Shown here: piece after piece, positions 25,654-34,857 of the stretch | How the letters are laid out: every line of letters starts with the position of its first letter | Numbering within the stretch: position 1 is the first letter of the stretch | From: Kuafuiihalomonas sp039024635 | Lineage (GTDB): Bacteria; Myxococcota; Kuafuiibacteriia; Kuafuiibacteriales; Kuafuiibacteriaceae | NCBI GenBank assembly: GCA_039024635.1 | Contig: JBCCQA010000024.1 | Location: 23,582 to 87,581, forward strand | Direction of reading: 5' to 3' | Length of the DNA stretch: 64,000 bases | The notes under the pieces: model-generated | Seen by the model: the letters and a program-made list of their open reading frames with translations, nothing else | Told to the model about the DNA's origin: nothing | Databases searched by the model: none | Made by a program: the position numbers and the translations under genes

Positions 25654-26156
25654 CTCAGGCTCTTGGCGTGTCTTCGCCCTGGAAGAAGTGCTCCACCTGC
25701 AAAAGCCCCATCGACCTCGGCAAGCTCTATTTCGAGTGCAGCGTGAGCACCTGCAATCGAAGAGGAACCGGCTATGTCTTCTGCAGCGTCAACTGTTGGG
25801 ACGCCCACGTCCCCATGATGCGCCACAAAGAGGCCTACGCTCTGGAGAAAACGGCGCCAATGACGAACGAGCCGGCGCCCGCTCCGCGGCCCCGTGAGCG
25901 CCGGATTGTGCAGTCCGCAGCTCCCGCCCCGGCGCCAGACCTAGAATTCGACCCTCGGCCGAGCGACGAGGTGTTGGTCGTCGCCTCGAAGGTGAAGGCC
26001 TACATCCGAGCGCGCAGTGGTCTCAACGTCTCGGCTGGCGTGATGGACGTTCTGTCTGAGCACATTCGTCGAATCTGCGACGCGTCCATTCGAGAAAGCC
26101 GTCGCAATGAGCGCAAGACGGTCATGGACCGGGACGTCCCTCGTCCCGGAAGCTAG
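25650..26156 (+). CDS. zinc-finger and histone-fold protein
   Basis: 168 aa from ATG 25650, overlapping the transporter stop by 4 nt. Residues 14-59 hold CSTCKSP, C30, C35, FCSVNC (C45, C49) and HVPMMRH (H53, H59), a treble-clef or MYND-like zinc site. A P/A-rich linker (72-102) precedes residues 105-163, which read as a single histone fold: helix DEVLVVASKVKAYIRARSG, long helix VSAGVMDVLSEHIRRICDAS, and the final KTVMDRDV, equivalent to the L2 loop and last helix of archaeal histones or NF-Y subunits. A DNA-binding or chromatin-like role is inferred. It ends 4 bp inside the convergent response-regulator gene. Confidence 0.75.
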   Translation: MTQALGVSSPWKKCSTCKSPIDLGKLYFECSVSTCNRRGTGYVFCSVNCWDAHVPMMRHKEAYALEKTAPMTNEPAPAPRPRERRIVQSAAPAPAPDLEFDPRPSDEVLVVASKVKAYIRARSGLNVSAGVMDVLSEHIRRICDASIRESRRNERKTVMDRDVPRPGS

Positions 26157-27316
26157 TTTCCGGCACACGAGCCCCAAGCCATCTCTGGTTCGAAGCGCAG
26201 GCGGAGCAGGCTGGCGTCGTCCCGGGTGGGCGCGTCGCCTCGAAAAGCGCCAACCGCCGAGATGACCTGGCTCAACTCGCCTTCGCACTCGAGCAGACTC
26301 TGCTGGATTCGGCCCCAGCCGAACTGCTCGCCCGCTTCGTTCTCGGTCTCCATCAAACCGTCGGTCTGGATGTAGAGGAGGTCTTGCCGACGGAGGGAGA
26401 TGCTGGGCGGCGGTTCGCGGAGGATCGGAGGCGGCATGACCCCGAGTGGAGGATGGGTCGAGGGCAAGGCGGTCACCTCACCGTCCGACAAGTGAAGCAG
26501 GCTGGGCATGCCTGCGTTCACCCAATAGGCCCGGCCTCGTTCGAGGTCGACGTCCACCGTCGCCAGGGCCAAGAATTTGTAGCTCGGGACGACGCTTCGC
26601 AATCGACCGTGGGCCGCATCCAGGAAGGCCGTCATGGTGTCGCCGCGCCTGCACCCCTGCTCGAACTCCATGGCGACGGGCAGAGCGCCGATGGCGGCCT
26701 CGATGCCGTGGCCCGCAAAATCGCCGACCAGTATCCGAAAGGCCCGAGGTCCAAGAGGGGCGGCCATGACCAGGTCCCCGTTGAAGGACTCCATGGCCGT
26801 CGAACGGAGCTGGAGGGCGGGATGGCCGAGAAGAGGACTGCTCAGCAGGTTGTCCATGAGCTTGGCCGCCATCTGCTGCTGCGCACGATCCTCTTCCGCG
26901 AGCTGTTCCAGGGTCCGGGCATGGGTCTGGGCCGCATCGAAGAGCTCCCTGCTCCGGGCGAAGGAGCGAATGCGGGCCCGAAGGAGCGTCCGGGACAGAG
27001 GCTTGCTGACGAAATCGTCGGCGCCCGCTTCCAAACCCCGAACGAAGCTCTCTTCGTCCTCCAGCGCCGTAACCATCAGGATCTGAAGCAAACGGTCGGA
27101 CTGAGCTTTCTTGCGAAGGGCGCGAGCTGTTTCGAACCCATCTAGCACCGGCATCATCGCGTCGAGAAGGACGATGTCGGGAGGCGCTTCGTCGAAGGCC
27201 TTCAGGGCCTCCTCTCCGTTGGAGGCCTCCTCGACCTGAAGTCCGATGTCCAACAGCCACCGGACGAGAAGAAAGCGCTGAGCACGGTCGTCGTCGACGA
27301 CCAGGACACGGCTCAT
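26153..27316 (-). CDS. response regulator with PP2C-type (SpoIIE) phosphatase output
   Basis: 387 aa. Receiver domain 1-120: acidic pocket DDD at 8-10, phospho-acceptor D52 in LLDAMMP, and K105 in VSKPLS. A coiled-coil helix (about 120-155) links to a SpoIIE/RsbU-type serine phosphatase domain with FNGDLV (178-183), GDFAGHG (198-204) and a late TDGLMETENEAGEQFG and DDASLL. Such proteins dephosphorylate anti-sigma-factor antagonists in partner-switching pathways. The STAS gene immediately upstream (ATGA overlap) is the obvious substrate. The sensor kinase is not adjacent. Confidence 0.9.
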   Translation of the reverse strand: MSRVLVVDDDRAQRFLLVRWLLDIGLQVEEASNGEEALKAFDEAPPDIVLLDAMMPVLDGFETARALRKKAQSDRLLQILMVTALEDEESFVRGLEAGADDFVSKPLSRTLLRARIRSFARSRELFDAAQTHARTLEQLAEEDRAQQQMAAKLMDNLLSSPLLGHPALQLRSTAMESFNGDLVMAAPLGPRAFRILVGDFAGHGIEAAIGALPVAMEFEQGCRRGDTMTAFLDAAHGRLRSVVPSYKFLALATVDVDLERGRAYWVNAGMPSLLHLSDGEVTALPSTHPPLGVMPPPILREPPPSISLRRQDLLYIQTDGLMETENEAGEQFGWGRIQQSLLECEGELSQVISAVGAFRGDAPTRDDASLLRLRFEPEMAWGSCAGN

Positions 27317-27615
27317 GCTGCGGGCTCGATCAGAAAGACTTGATCGAAGCGCGCAATGTCGAAGATGGCGCGGACGTCTTCGTTTGGTCCCACGATCCGA
27401 ATGCCGGCGATGCGATCTCGAAGCATGAGAAGCATGCCCAAGGCTGAACTATCGATGAAGCTGGTGTGGCTCATGTCCACGACGTAGCTCGACGCGGGGT
27501 CGAGTTCGTCGACCAAGGCTCGCCAGTCCCGATGGCTCTTGAAATCGAAGCGGCCCTGGATCTCGATTCGTTCCTCGCCGCCCCGCTCCCCCTGGTATCG
27601 ATGAAATGTGGCCAT
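27313..27615 (-). CDS. STAS-domain anti-sigma factor antagonist
   Basis: 100 aa, a single STAS domain. The diagnostic loop is DMSHTSFIDSSALGML, with S56/S57 at the position phosphorylated in SpoIIAA/RsbV-type antagonists. Its stop overlaps the start of the response-regulator phosphatase (ATGA). The pair forms a minimal switch: phosphatase activates antagonist, which binds an anti-sigma kinase encoded elsewhere. No RsbW-like kinase lies nearby, so the target is unknown. Confidence 0.88.
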   Translation of the reverse strand: MATFHRYQGERGGEERIEIQGRFDFKSHRDWRALVDELDPASSYVVDMSHTSFIDSSALGMLLMLRDRIAGIRIVGPNEDVRAIFDIARFDQVFLIEPAA

Positions 27616-27738
27616 GTTTCCTTGGTCTGCTCTATTCGGTCCACGGAGTCTTCTTAGGAGCCCCTCGGCTCAATCCGAGTCGAGATCTATGGGTTGCCCT
27701 ATTTCGCCGCGGGACCGGCTTCGAGCTTCAGCCCAGGC

Positions 27739-30700
27739 TCAAGGCAGACGGATGCCGTAGCCCGAGCCCGTATCGGGACCGGCCGAGGCGCCGAACTCGC
27801 CGCCGATGAACAGCGTGTCGCCCGTGGCGTGGACTGTTCCGCCCACCCGGCCGGTCGGGGCATCCGCTTCGCCGACAAAGAGGCCGCTCGGGACGAGGGC
27901 ACCTTCCTGGAGTCGGAACAGGCGAACCTCTCCGCTGAAGGCGACTTCGGACGCCTGGCCGAGAGGGACACCGACCACCAGGCGTGTATCCACGACGGCT
28001 ACAGCGTGTCCGAACTCACCCCCAGGCGTCTCACCACTGACCACGAGGGGGGACAGCGTGCCGGCCAGCTGGGTGGCGGCCAGCGTGTCTCGTTGTTCGG
28101 GCGGGACCCGGGGCCCGTCAGGGGGCAGCGTGAAGACCTGCACCTGACCTCGGGTCTCTCCATCGATGTTGGCGAAGGGGGCGCCGACCGCGAGGCGGTC
28201 GCTGAGACCGCCGCCCAGGGGGCCGGCGCTGACCGCTCGACCGAACTGAGCGTTGGCGCTTCCGGAGCGGATGATGCTTCGGGACGGCGAGGCCGGACAG
28301 CCAAAGCCGCCCCAACCATGAAGGACTTCGACCGTACCCTCATTGCCCACCACGCGGTCGTCGAAAGGTGCGCCGGCCGCCACGTCAGCGCAGAGATCGC
28401 CGTCCAGTCGACCCATGCTGAGCCCAAAGCCCAAGCCGTCGTTGCCTCGTCGACCGAGGACGACGACGTCGGACTCGCACACGACGACGATTCGGTTGGA
28501 GGCGTTTCTGCCGCGAATGACCGCGTAGCCGCCAGCGTTGCCGCCGTCGGGTGCGTCCCAGTCCGAAGAGCCGATGGCGAGATCGTCGTAGCCGTCGCCG
28601 TCGACGTCGCCCCCGCCAGCCAGGCTCCGAATGCCCTGGGTCTGGGGACCGAAGAGGATGAAAGCGGGATCCGCGTCTGGAAGTCCGACGTCCACCCCTC
28701 GCCAAACGAAGACGGCGCCCCGGTTGAAGCGGCTGCCTTCGCAGGGCGCCCCCGATACTTGGTAGGCTCCTTGCCCGCTCAGGTCGTCGGGAACGTCGCC
28801 GAAGCGAGCCACGACAGCAAAGTCTTGGCGGCCGTCGCCGTCGAAGTCGCCGGCCGGGGCCGCGTCCCACCCCAGCTGGTCGAAGCCTCGATGTCCGGCA
28901 AAGCTCTCCAGCTGAAGCGCAGGCTGAGTTTCTATTCCGTCCGCCGTGCCCAGATAGAGGGCGGCGGCACCGGCCTGCCGACCCAGTTGGTCCACCGGTC
29001 CCATCGGAGCGCCGACCACGACGTCGGGAAAGCCGTCGCCGTTTACGTCGCCGACCACCGCGCCACCGAAGCCGAAGCGCCCGCCCGCGGCTTGGGCCGG
29101 GAGTTCTGGCTTCTGGGGCTCCGAGCCTTCTCTGGACAAGAACAGCATGGGTGCGCCGACGTCGAGGCCGGCTTCGTCGTCGCCGGCCGCGAAGACTACC
29201 ACTTCGTCCTTCTGGTCCGCGTCACGGTCGGCGAGGAGGGCTACGCTGCCGCCCAGGTTCAGGTTGGCTTCTTCGCCCGCCAGCAGCTCTTGGGGCTCGG
29301 TTTCGGGAACGAGCCCGATGCCTCGACCTCGGTATACGCGAACGCTGCCAGAGTTGCCTGGGGTGCCGGGCTCCTCGACGAACAGAGATGCGACCAGTAC
29401 GTCCGGTTCGCCGTCGCCGGTTCGGTCACCGATGGCGACACGCCAGCCGAACTGGTCACCGCTGTCGGCGCCTACGATGGACCAGTCGGCTTCGTTGGCG
29501 TTCTCGAAACTGCTCGCCGTCTCACGGCCCGGTCGTCCGAGGAACAGTCGCACGGCGCCATGGTTGTCGCCGTTGCCGCTGTCGAAGCGGGGTTGAGCGA
29601 CCAGGATGTCGTCGAGGCGGTCCTTGTTGACGTCGCCCACCGCAAGCGCGGTCCCGAATCGACTATCCCTGTCTTCCGCGTCTTCTGGGCGCCATATTCG
29701 GCTCGGTCGAAGGGCTAAGCCGTCACCGAGCGCGCCAAGATGGACCGAGAGCATGCCGTCGTTGAAGCTCCCGGGCCGACCATGGCGCCACGTCCCAATC
29801 GCCAGGTCGCAGACGCCGTCCCCGTCGAAGTCTCCCGTCCCCAAGGCCTCACCGAAGCGCATCCCACTCACGCCGATCCAGTCGCCGGCACCGTCGGGCA
29901 CGTCGCCGTAGAGCGACCTTTGAGGCGTCACGTCGAAGGCACCGCCTCGGTTCTCGAAGATGGCGACCTCGCCCTGGGTGAAGGCGATGCCGCTTCGGCT
30001 CCGGTCTTCCGCGTCCCGCGCGCCCACGGCCAGGTCGATGTCGCCGTCGCCGTCGAAGTCGCAGGTGCTGAGGCTGAATCCGAAACGGTCGAAGGAGAAG
30101 CGCCCGGCCAGCCTCGTGATGGGCTCGACCTCGAAGGCCTGGCCCGGGAGACCAGCATAAATGGAGACGCCGCCCGCGTCGGTGCCGCCGGCGCCGTCCT
30201 GGTTGGGGGCACCAACCAAGAGGTCGGGCTGACCGTCTCCGGTCACGTCGGCTACGTCGAAGGCCCGACCGAACTCGTCGCTACGCCCGCTTCCGAGCCA
30301 GCTTTGCGCCGGCGTCGACTCCACGCCGTTTGGCGTTCCCCGGAAGAAGTGGACGGCGCCCTGATTGTAGTAGGCGCCGTCGTGTTCCGGGACGCCGACC
30401 AGGAGGTCGTCCCAACCATCGCCATCCAGGTCACCCGGGGCGAAGACGCCGGCCGCCAGCAGACCGTCGCCGCTGGGGCGAGGTTCGTGGCTCAGGGGGT
30501 CGACCACCACCACCGTGATTTCAGCGCTGTCGCCGGTGAAGCGGTCTCGCACCTGAACCAGGCCCGAGCCGGACTGCAGTCCTTGGAGCCGGTCCCCGGC
30601 TTCGATCTCCACGAAATCTGGGGCGCTCTCGAAATCGAAAAAGCTGGAGCCCCCTTCGAAACGAAGGGGCGCACTCCCGTCGACCGGGAGGACGACGGTG

Positions 30701-31347
30701 TCGAAGACAGCGGCGAATCGGGCTTGGCGGTCCAGGCGAATCTCGGCCTCGGCTCGGCGGCCCGTGCCTTCGTCCAGAACGACGATGACGTCCAGTCCCG
30801 GCGCCTCGCCGGCTTGATAGGCCCCGGCCGGGCTGACCGCTCCCCCGCTCTCGGACTTGGCCATCTCGAAGGTGAAGGGTCCCGCGCCGCCCGCCACCTC
30901 GAAGGTCCAAGCGGTGCCGGGCCGCGTCGACACCGAGTTGGGCACGAGCTGCAGCGCGGGCACCGTCTCGACGCTGGCTTCGGCTCGTCCCACACAGCCT
31001 TCGTCCATCACCTCAACCCGGTCGATGGGCCCAGCTTCTCCCCCCGCTAGGTAGGCGCCGGTCAAAGCGCTCAGCAGGCCACCCTGCTCGGGGGTCAGGA
31101 GCACGAAGCGATAGGCGCCGGTCCCGCCCTGAGCTACGAAGGTCGTCCGGCCGAACGGCTCGACCGCGGGGTTGAGGGGTCCGAGGGTCAAGGCGGGGGT
31201 ACAGTCGGGAAGCCCAGATGGACCTCCCACGTCGGGTAGAGGCACCACGCCGGCGTCGGGACGCGGGTTACTCTGGGGGCGTCTGGTTCCTTCCTCTCCG
31301 CACGCGATCAGCGTGAGGCCCAGGAGCACAGCGTAGCCGCAACGCAT
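27739..31347 (-). CDS. large FG-GAP/integrin-alpha-like repeat lipoprotein
   Basis: 1,202 aa. Lipobox LTLIAC with C16, then a P/D-rich linker, two or more Ig-like repeats to about residue 290, then about eleven FG-GAP/VCBS units, each with a calcium-binding DxDxDGxxD loop, for example GDLDGDGWDDLLVG, CDFDGDGDIDLAVG, GDVNGDGFPDVVVG and GDVDGDGYDDLAIG. One copy is degenerate (GDVNKDRLDDILV). These fold as a calcium-stabilised beta-propeller similar to integrin alpha heads. It is probably a surface lipoprotein mediating adhesion or carbohydrate binding (inference). It is divergent from the cytochrome lipoprotein cluster. Confidence 0.9.
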   Translation of the reverse strand: MRCGYAVLLGLTLIACGEEGTRRPQSNPRPDAGVVPLPDVGGPSGLPDCTPALTLGPLNPAVEPFGRTTFVAQGGTGAYRFVLLTPEQGGLLSALTGAYLAGGEAGPIDRVEVMDEGCVGRAEASVETVPALQLVPNSVSTRPGTAWTFEVAGGAGPFTFEMAKSESGGAVSPAGAYQAGEAPGLDVIVVLDEGTGRRAEAEIRLDRQARFAAVFDTVVLPVDGSAPLRFEGGSSFFDFESAPDFVEIEAGDRLQGLQSGSGLVQVRDRFTGDSAEITVVVVDPLSHEPRPSGDGLLAAGVFAPGDLDGDGWDDLLVGVPEHDGAYYNQGAVHFFRGTPNGVESTPAQSWLGSGRSDEFGRAFDVADVTGDGQPDLLVGAPNQDGAGGTDAGGVSIYAGLPGQAFEVEPITRLAGRFSFDRFGFSLSTCDFDGDGDIDLAVGARDAEDRSRSGIAFTQGEVAIFENRGGAFDVTPQRSLYGDVPDGAGDWIGVSGMRFGEALGTGDFDGDGVCDLAIGTWRHGRPGSFNDGMLSVHLGALGDGLALRPSRIWRPEDAEDRDSRFGTALAVGDVNKDRLDDILVAQPRFDSGNGDNHGAVRLFLGRPGRETASSFENANEADWSIVGADSGDQFGWRVAIGDRTGDGEPDVLVASLFVEEPGTPGNSGSVRVYRGRGIGLVPETEPQELLAGEEANLNLGGSVALLADRDADQKDEVVVFAAGDDEAGLDVGAPMLFLSREGSEPQKPELPAQAAGGRFGFGGAVVGDVNGDGFPDVVVGAPMGPVDQLGRQAGAAALYLGTADGIETQPALQLESFAGHRGFDQLGWDAAPAGDFDGDGRQDFAVVARFGDVPDDLSGQGAYQVSGAPCEGSRFNRGAVFVWRGVDVGLPDADPAFILFGPQTQGIRSLAGGGDVDGDGYDDLAIGSSDWDAPDGGNAGGYAVIRGRNASNRIVVVCESDVVVLGRRGNDGLGFGLSMGRLDGDLCADVAAGAPFDDRVVGNEGTVEVLHGWGGFGCPASPSRSIIRSGSANAQFGRAVSAGPLGGGLSDRLAVGAPFANIDGETRGQVQVFTLPPDGPRVPPEQRDTLAATQLAGTLSPLVVSGETPGGEFGHAVAVVDTRLVVGVPLGQASEVAFSGEVRLFRLQEGALVPSGLFVGEADAPTGRVGGTVHATGDTLFIGGEFGASAGPDTGSGYGIRLP

Positions 31348-31438
31348 CTTTCGTTCAGAGCACGGGCGTGATGTTTTTCACTAGACCGGGGGATCCCTGC
31401 TTTGCACGCCTGACCCCAGGAGCTACAGGTTTACGACG

Positions 31439-32614
31439 GTGGGCCGTCAACTCACATCCATGGCGCTTCTGCTGGGAGCGTGCGGTGCCGAGGTCGAAGT
31501 CGCCGATGAGGAGCGCCTCGATCGTAGCCCTCTTGCCATGGGGGCGACGGTCGTCTCCGCGGACGCCGATCAGGGTCGATTCTTGGACGACGCTCAGATC
31601 TTGGTGGCCACGTCCTCGGGCTACGGCGTCTGGTCGGCCGAAGACGGCATGGGACCCGCGTGGGTGGGACCCTCGGGAATGCGGGAGGTTGCGAGTTCGG
31701 CCGGCACCCTGTGGTTGGCCAGCGCAGCGGGTTTGCACGTGCTTCGAGAGGGCGTCTTCGTGCCCAGCCCAGTGGACGATGCTCTGGACGGTGAGGCCCT
31801 GGGTCTAGAACTCTCGGTCGATGGTCTTTGGATCGGCGCCTCCGACGGGCTGCACTGGTACCGCGGCGAGCGACTCATCTCCCCGAGCAACGCGATTCTG
31901 GCTGGGGCTCGCGGTCCGCTCGCCTACGGCCTGATGCCCGATGCCACCCCCGGCGTCTGGTTTCTCTCGGGAGGCGAGATCTACGGCGTCCGCGCCGAAG
32001 GCGAGGGGCTGGAGCTCTTCAGTCTTCCCGTTTCCAGCGCTACCGATCTGGCCGCGGATGGGGCCGGGACCCTGTGGTGGCTCGATGGGGAGGGGGCGCT
32101 TCAAGCCCGGGCCCCTGATGGATTCAGCTGGGCTGCGGATCTGGCGTCCGACCCCTTCCGGATCCTCGCCAGTCCCGCCGCCCCGGGCGTGTGGGTCGAG
32201 ACATCGAACGGTCTCTTTCGTGTGGATGCCGAATCCGTTCGGCCGGTGGAAGGTATGGGCGTCGATTCTCGCCTAGTCGACGTTCAGGGGACGCAGATCT
32301 TGATTGCCGACGAACGTGGACTGCTGCGGTTCGGTGAAGGCGAGACTGGTCCGGCGCCGGACCCCGACCCGGAGCCCGAGATTCCGACCTGGACCGCCGA
32401 CGTCCAGCCGTTGGCGGCCGAGTCCTGCTTCCTTTGCCACGGTCCTGGGGCCAGCGCCCGCGACCTGAGCACACTGGAGTCCTGGTCCTCTCAGTGGACC
32501 GACATCGAAGAAAACGTGCGGTTGGCGAGAATGCCGCTACCGCCTCTAAGCCCGCTCGGGCCGGAGCAGCTTCAGCTGCTCCAAGCTTGGGCCGATGCGG
32601 GCTTCCCGGAGTGA
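31439..32614 (+). CDS. propeller-like lipoprotein with C-terminal c-type heme motif
   Basis: 391 aa from GTG 31439 (ATG 31460 is possible). Lipobox ALLLGAC (C15). The middle, about 30-300, consists of repeating beta-strand units such as DGLWIGASDGLHWYRGE and GVWFLSGGEIYGV, like a beta-propeller. After a DPDPEPE linker comes a short domain with CFLCH (330-334), a CxxCH heme-attachment site, and M365 in ARMPL as a possible distal ligand. It probably carries heme on the outer face of a membrane. The next gene starts 4 bp after its stop. Confidence 0.75.
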   Translation: MGRQLTSMALLLGACGAEVEVADEERLDRSPLAMGATVVSADADQGRFLDDAQILVATSSGYGVWSAEDGMGPAWVGPSGMREVASSAGTLWLASAAGLHVLREGVFVPSPVDDALDGEALGLELSVDGLWIGASDGLHWYRGERLISPSNAILAGARGPLAYGLMPDATPGVWFLSGGEIYGVRAEGEGLELFSLPVSSATDLAADGAGTLWWLDGEGALQARAPDGFSWAADLASDPFRILASPAAPGVWVETSNGLFRVDAESVRPVEGMGVDSRLVDVQGTQILIADERGLLRFGEGETGPAPDPDPEPEIPTWTADVQPLAAESCFLCHGPGASARDLSTLESWSSQWTDIEENVRLARMPLPPLSPLGPEQLQLLQAWADAGFPE

Positions 32615-32618
32615 ACCC

Positions 32619-34184
32619 ATGCGACTGACGTTCATCGCTGCTCTGCCGCTCGCCCTTGCCGTCCCTTCGACGAGCACGGCCCAGCCCCAGTCGGGTCCGG
32701 ATGCGGTCTGCCGAGCCCCCGACCCGGAGCTCGAGCCTTCGCGTCGCCTGCGGGCCCTCAGCCTCGACCTCACGGGCGTCACTCCGGGGGAGGCCGACTA
32801 TCAGCGTCTGGCCGACGGCGAATCCCTGGAGAGCCTGGTCGACGAGATGCTGGCCAGCCAGGATTTCATCCAGCGGGTCGTTCGGAGTCACCGAGCCCTG
32901 CTGCTGAACAACGTCGACAACGTGGGGCTGACGAACTTCCGCACCAGCTTCACCCGCGACCGGGCCACCGAGATCTATTGGCGACGGGGCGCGGCCCAAA
33001 CCTATCGGGGCCAGCAGGTCCGCTGCTTGGACGAGCCGGCTCGATTCGGGCCCGAGGGTGAGATCCTCACGACCACCGAAGCCGAGGCTCGGAGAGAGGG
33101 ATGGGTCATGGTGTCGCCCTACTGGGATCCTCAGAGCTCCATCAAGGTATGTGCCTTCGATGCGCAAACGGCGGAGGTGTCACCGCGTGGCAATGCGTGT
33201 GGCAGCTCGGACGGTCTTCGGGACGCGGGCTGCGGCTGCGGCGAGAACCTGAATCGTTGCCGCTACGGCAGCAACATCATCATCAATCGTTCCTTCGCAG
33301 AGGACGTGAATCGCCGAGTGGCAGCCGTGATCGAGCAGGGCCTTCCATACAGCGCGCTCTTCACCAGTCGGACCGCTTTCGTGAACGGACCCATCCTTCA
33401 CTTCTACCGCCATCAAGCTGGGCTCTCGGCGGGTGTCTCCCTGCTGCCCTTGTCGGTCGATCTGGAGCGGATGCCGGACATTCCCTTCACCGAGGCCGAC
33501 ACCTGGGTCGAGGTGAATCTGCCGGAGCACCACGCGGGGGTCCTCACCAGTCCCGCTTTTCTGCTCCGTTTTCAGACCAATCGAGCCCGAGCCAGTCGTT
33601 TCTACGACACCTTCTTGTGCCAGCCTTTCTCGGCGCCCGACGGTGGACTCCCGGTCGTCGATCCTGACGTTCTCCCCGAACCGGACCTTCAGAAGAGGGA
33701 TGGATGCGCCTACTGTCATGCTCTTCTCGAGCCCGCTGCTTCCCACTGGGGCCGTTGGACGGAACAAGGGGCCGGCTTCCTGGATCCGGAAGCTTTCCCC
33801 AGCTACCGAGAGGAGTGTCGCGAATGCGGGCTGACGGGTAGGGGCTGCAGCCGAACTTGCCGAAGCTTCTACGTCGATCGCGCCACGCTGCCGGCCGAAG
33901 AGCCCTTCCTTGGCTACCTCGACGTGTTCATGTTCCTCAGGGACCAGCACCTCGGGAACGTGGATCTTGGACCGGAGCACCTGGTCGAGAGCAGCATCGT
34001 GGATGACCGCTTTCCGATATGCACCGCCCGGCGACTGATGGAGTCTTTGTTCGGTCGAAGCTTGTTTCCGGAGGAGAACGAACGGATCGACGACCTGACC
34101 CTAGACTTCGTTGCCTCCGATCTCGACTACAAAGCCCTGGTGAAGGCCGTCGTGCTCAGCGACGTTTACGGGAGGCTCCACTGA
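32619..34184 (+). CDS. exported cytochrome-like protein (DUF1549/DUF1588-type)
   Basis: 521 aa from ATG 32619. Signal peptide TFIAALPLALAVPSTSTAQ. The N-terminal LRALSLDLTGVTPGEADYQ and SLVDEMLASQDFIQRVVRSHR recall the DUF1549-type opening of planctomycete-like cytochromes. CAYCHALLEP (C363, C366, H367) is a heme c site in the DUF1588-like context. A cysteine-rich patch follows (CRECGLTGRGCSRTC). The closing RRLMESLFGRSLFPEE and LDYKALVKAVVLSDVY resembles the DUF1585-type end. The middle region (about 130-330) is not recognised. Its stop overlaps the next start (TGATG). Confidence 0.65.
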   Translation: MRLTFIAALPLALAVPSTSTAQPQSGPDAVCRAPDPELEPSRRLRALSLDLTGVTPGEADYQRLADGESLESLVDEMLASQDFIQRVVRSHRALLLNNVDNVGLTNFRTSFTRDRATEIYWRRGAAQTYRGQQVRCLDEPARFGPEGEILTTTEAEARREGWVMVSPYWDPQSSIKVCAFDAQTAEVSPRGNACGSSDGLRDAGCGCGENLNRCRYGSNIIINRSFAEDVNRRVAAVIEQGLPYSALFTSRTAFVNGPILHFYRHQAGLSAGVSLLPLSVDLERMPDIPFTEADTWVEVNLPEHHAGVLTSPAFLLRFQTNRARASRFYDTFLCQPFSAPDGGLPVVDPDVLPEPDLQKRDGCAYCHALLEPAASHWGRWTEQGAGFLDPEAFPSYREECRECGLTGRGCSRTCRSFYVDRATLPAEEPFLGYLDVFMFLRDQHLGNVDLGPEHLVESSIVDDRFPICTARRLMESLFGRSLFPEENERIDDLTLDFVASDLDYKALVKAVVLSDVYGRLH

Positions 34185-34846
34185 TGAAGCGTCGAATTCT
34201 CACATGGGTGACAGCTTTCGCCTTTGCCTGCAGCGCCGAGACTCTGCCGCCGGAAGAGGAAGGGTCGACGGTCGAGGCCACGAGCGAAACGGTCGAGGTC
34301 AGCGATGAGGTCGACGTCCCGGCCCTTCCCCCGGACGAACCCGAAGCGGAGCTGATTCGCGACCGCCGCCGAATGGACGTCGACCAGCTCGACGCCTCGC
34401 TTCGCCGCTTTTCGGGGGGCATCGGCTGGATGGTCGGGAACCGAAACCGCCTGGAAGAACTGGCCCCGACGCTTGGGCGTCCGGACTACATCCAAATCGT
34501 CGATGAGGACCTTTCGCCGTCGGCTATGTTCCAGAAGTTCCTCGACGATGCGGCCCGCTCGGTATGCGCTGAGCTGATGGTCGTCGATCCCCAACGAGAG
34601 CCCGAAGCTCGGACCTTCTTTCTGGAAGCCGAGCCCACCGACGATCCGATCTCGGCCCCCGAGGTGACGCAGGCCAACCTCCGGCGCCTGCTTCTCCGTG
34701 CGCATGGTGCGAGAGCCAGCGAGGCCGAGCTCGAGCCTTGGAGCTTCTTGATGCAGTCCGTGATGCAGGTGGGCGGCGACAGCATCGAGGCCTGGAAGGC
34801 GACCTGCGTCGGGCTTCTCACTCACCCCGAATTCTTCACCTACTGA
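34184..34846 (+). CDS. lipoprotein of the cytochrome/DUF1501 cluster
   Basis: 220 aa from ATG 34184, overlapping the upstream stop by one base. Lipobox FAFACSAE; an acidic low-complexity stretch (about 23-60) follows. The C-terminal half has helices such as SPSAMFQKFLDDAARSVCAE and ends with WKATCVGLLTHPEFFTY, a motif that resembles the C-terminal DUF1585/1592-like end of its neighbour. Two cysteines (SVCAE and ATCVG) could pair. I do not recognise a named family. Context places it with the exported cytochrome and DUF1501 protein. Confidence 0.6.
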   Translation: MKRRILTWVTAFAFACSAETLPPEEEGSTVEATSETVEVSDEVDVPALPPDEPEAELIRDRRRMDVDQLDASLRRFSGGIGWMVGNRNRLEELAPTLGRPDYIQIVDEDLSPSAMFQKFLDDAARSVCAELMVVDPQREPEARTFFLEAEPTDDPISAPEVTQANLRRLLLRAHGARASEAELEPWSFLMQSVMQVGGDSIEAWKATCVGLLTHPEFFTY

Positions 34847-34857
34847 GGGTCCCAGAG

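Noticed and set aside
27694..29718. A 674-codon open frame on the plus strand
   Set aside because: It lies entirely opposite the FG-GAP lipoprotein gene; the DxDxDG repeats read on the minus strand produce V/A-rich antisense sequence with no stop. It has no domain or start signal.
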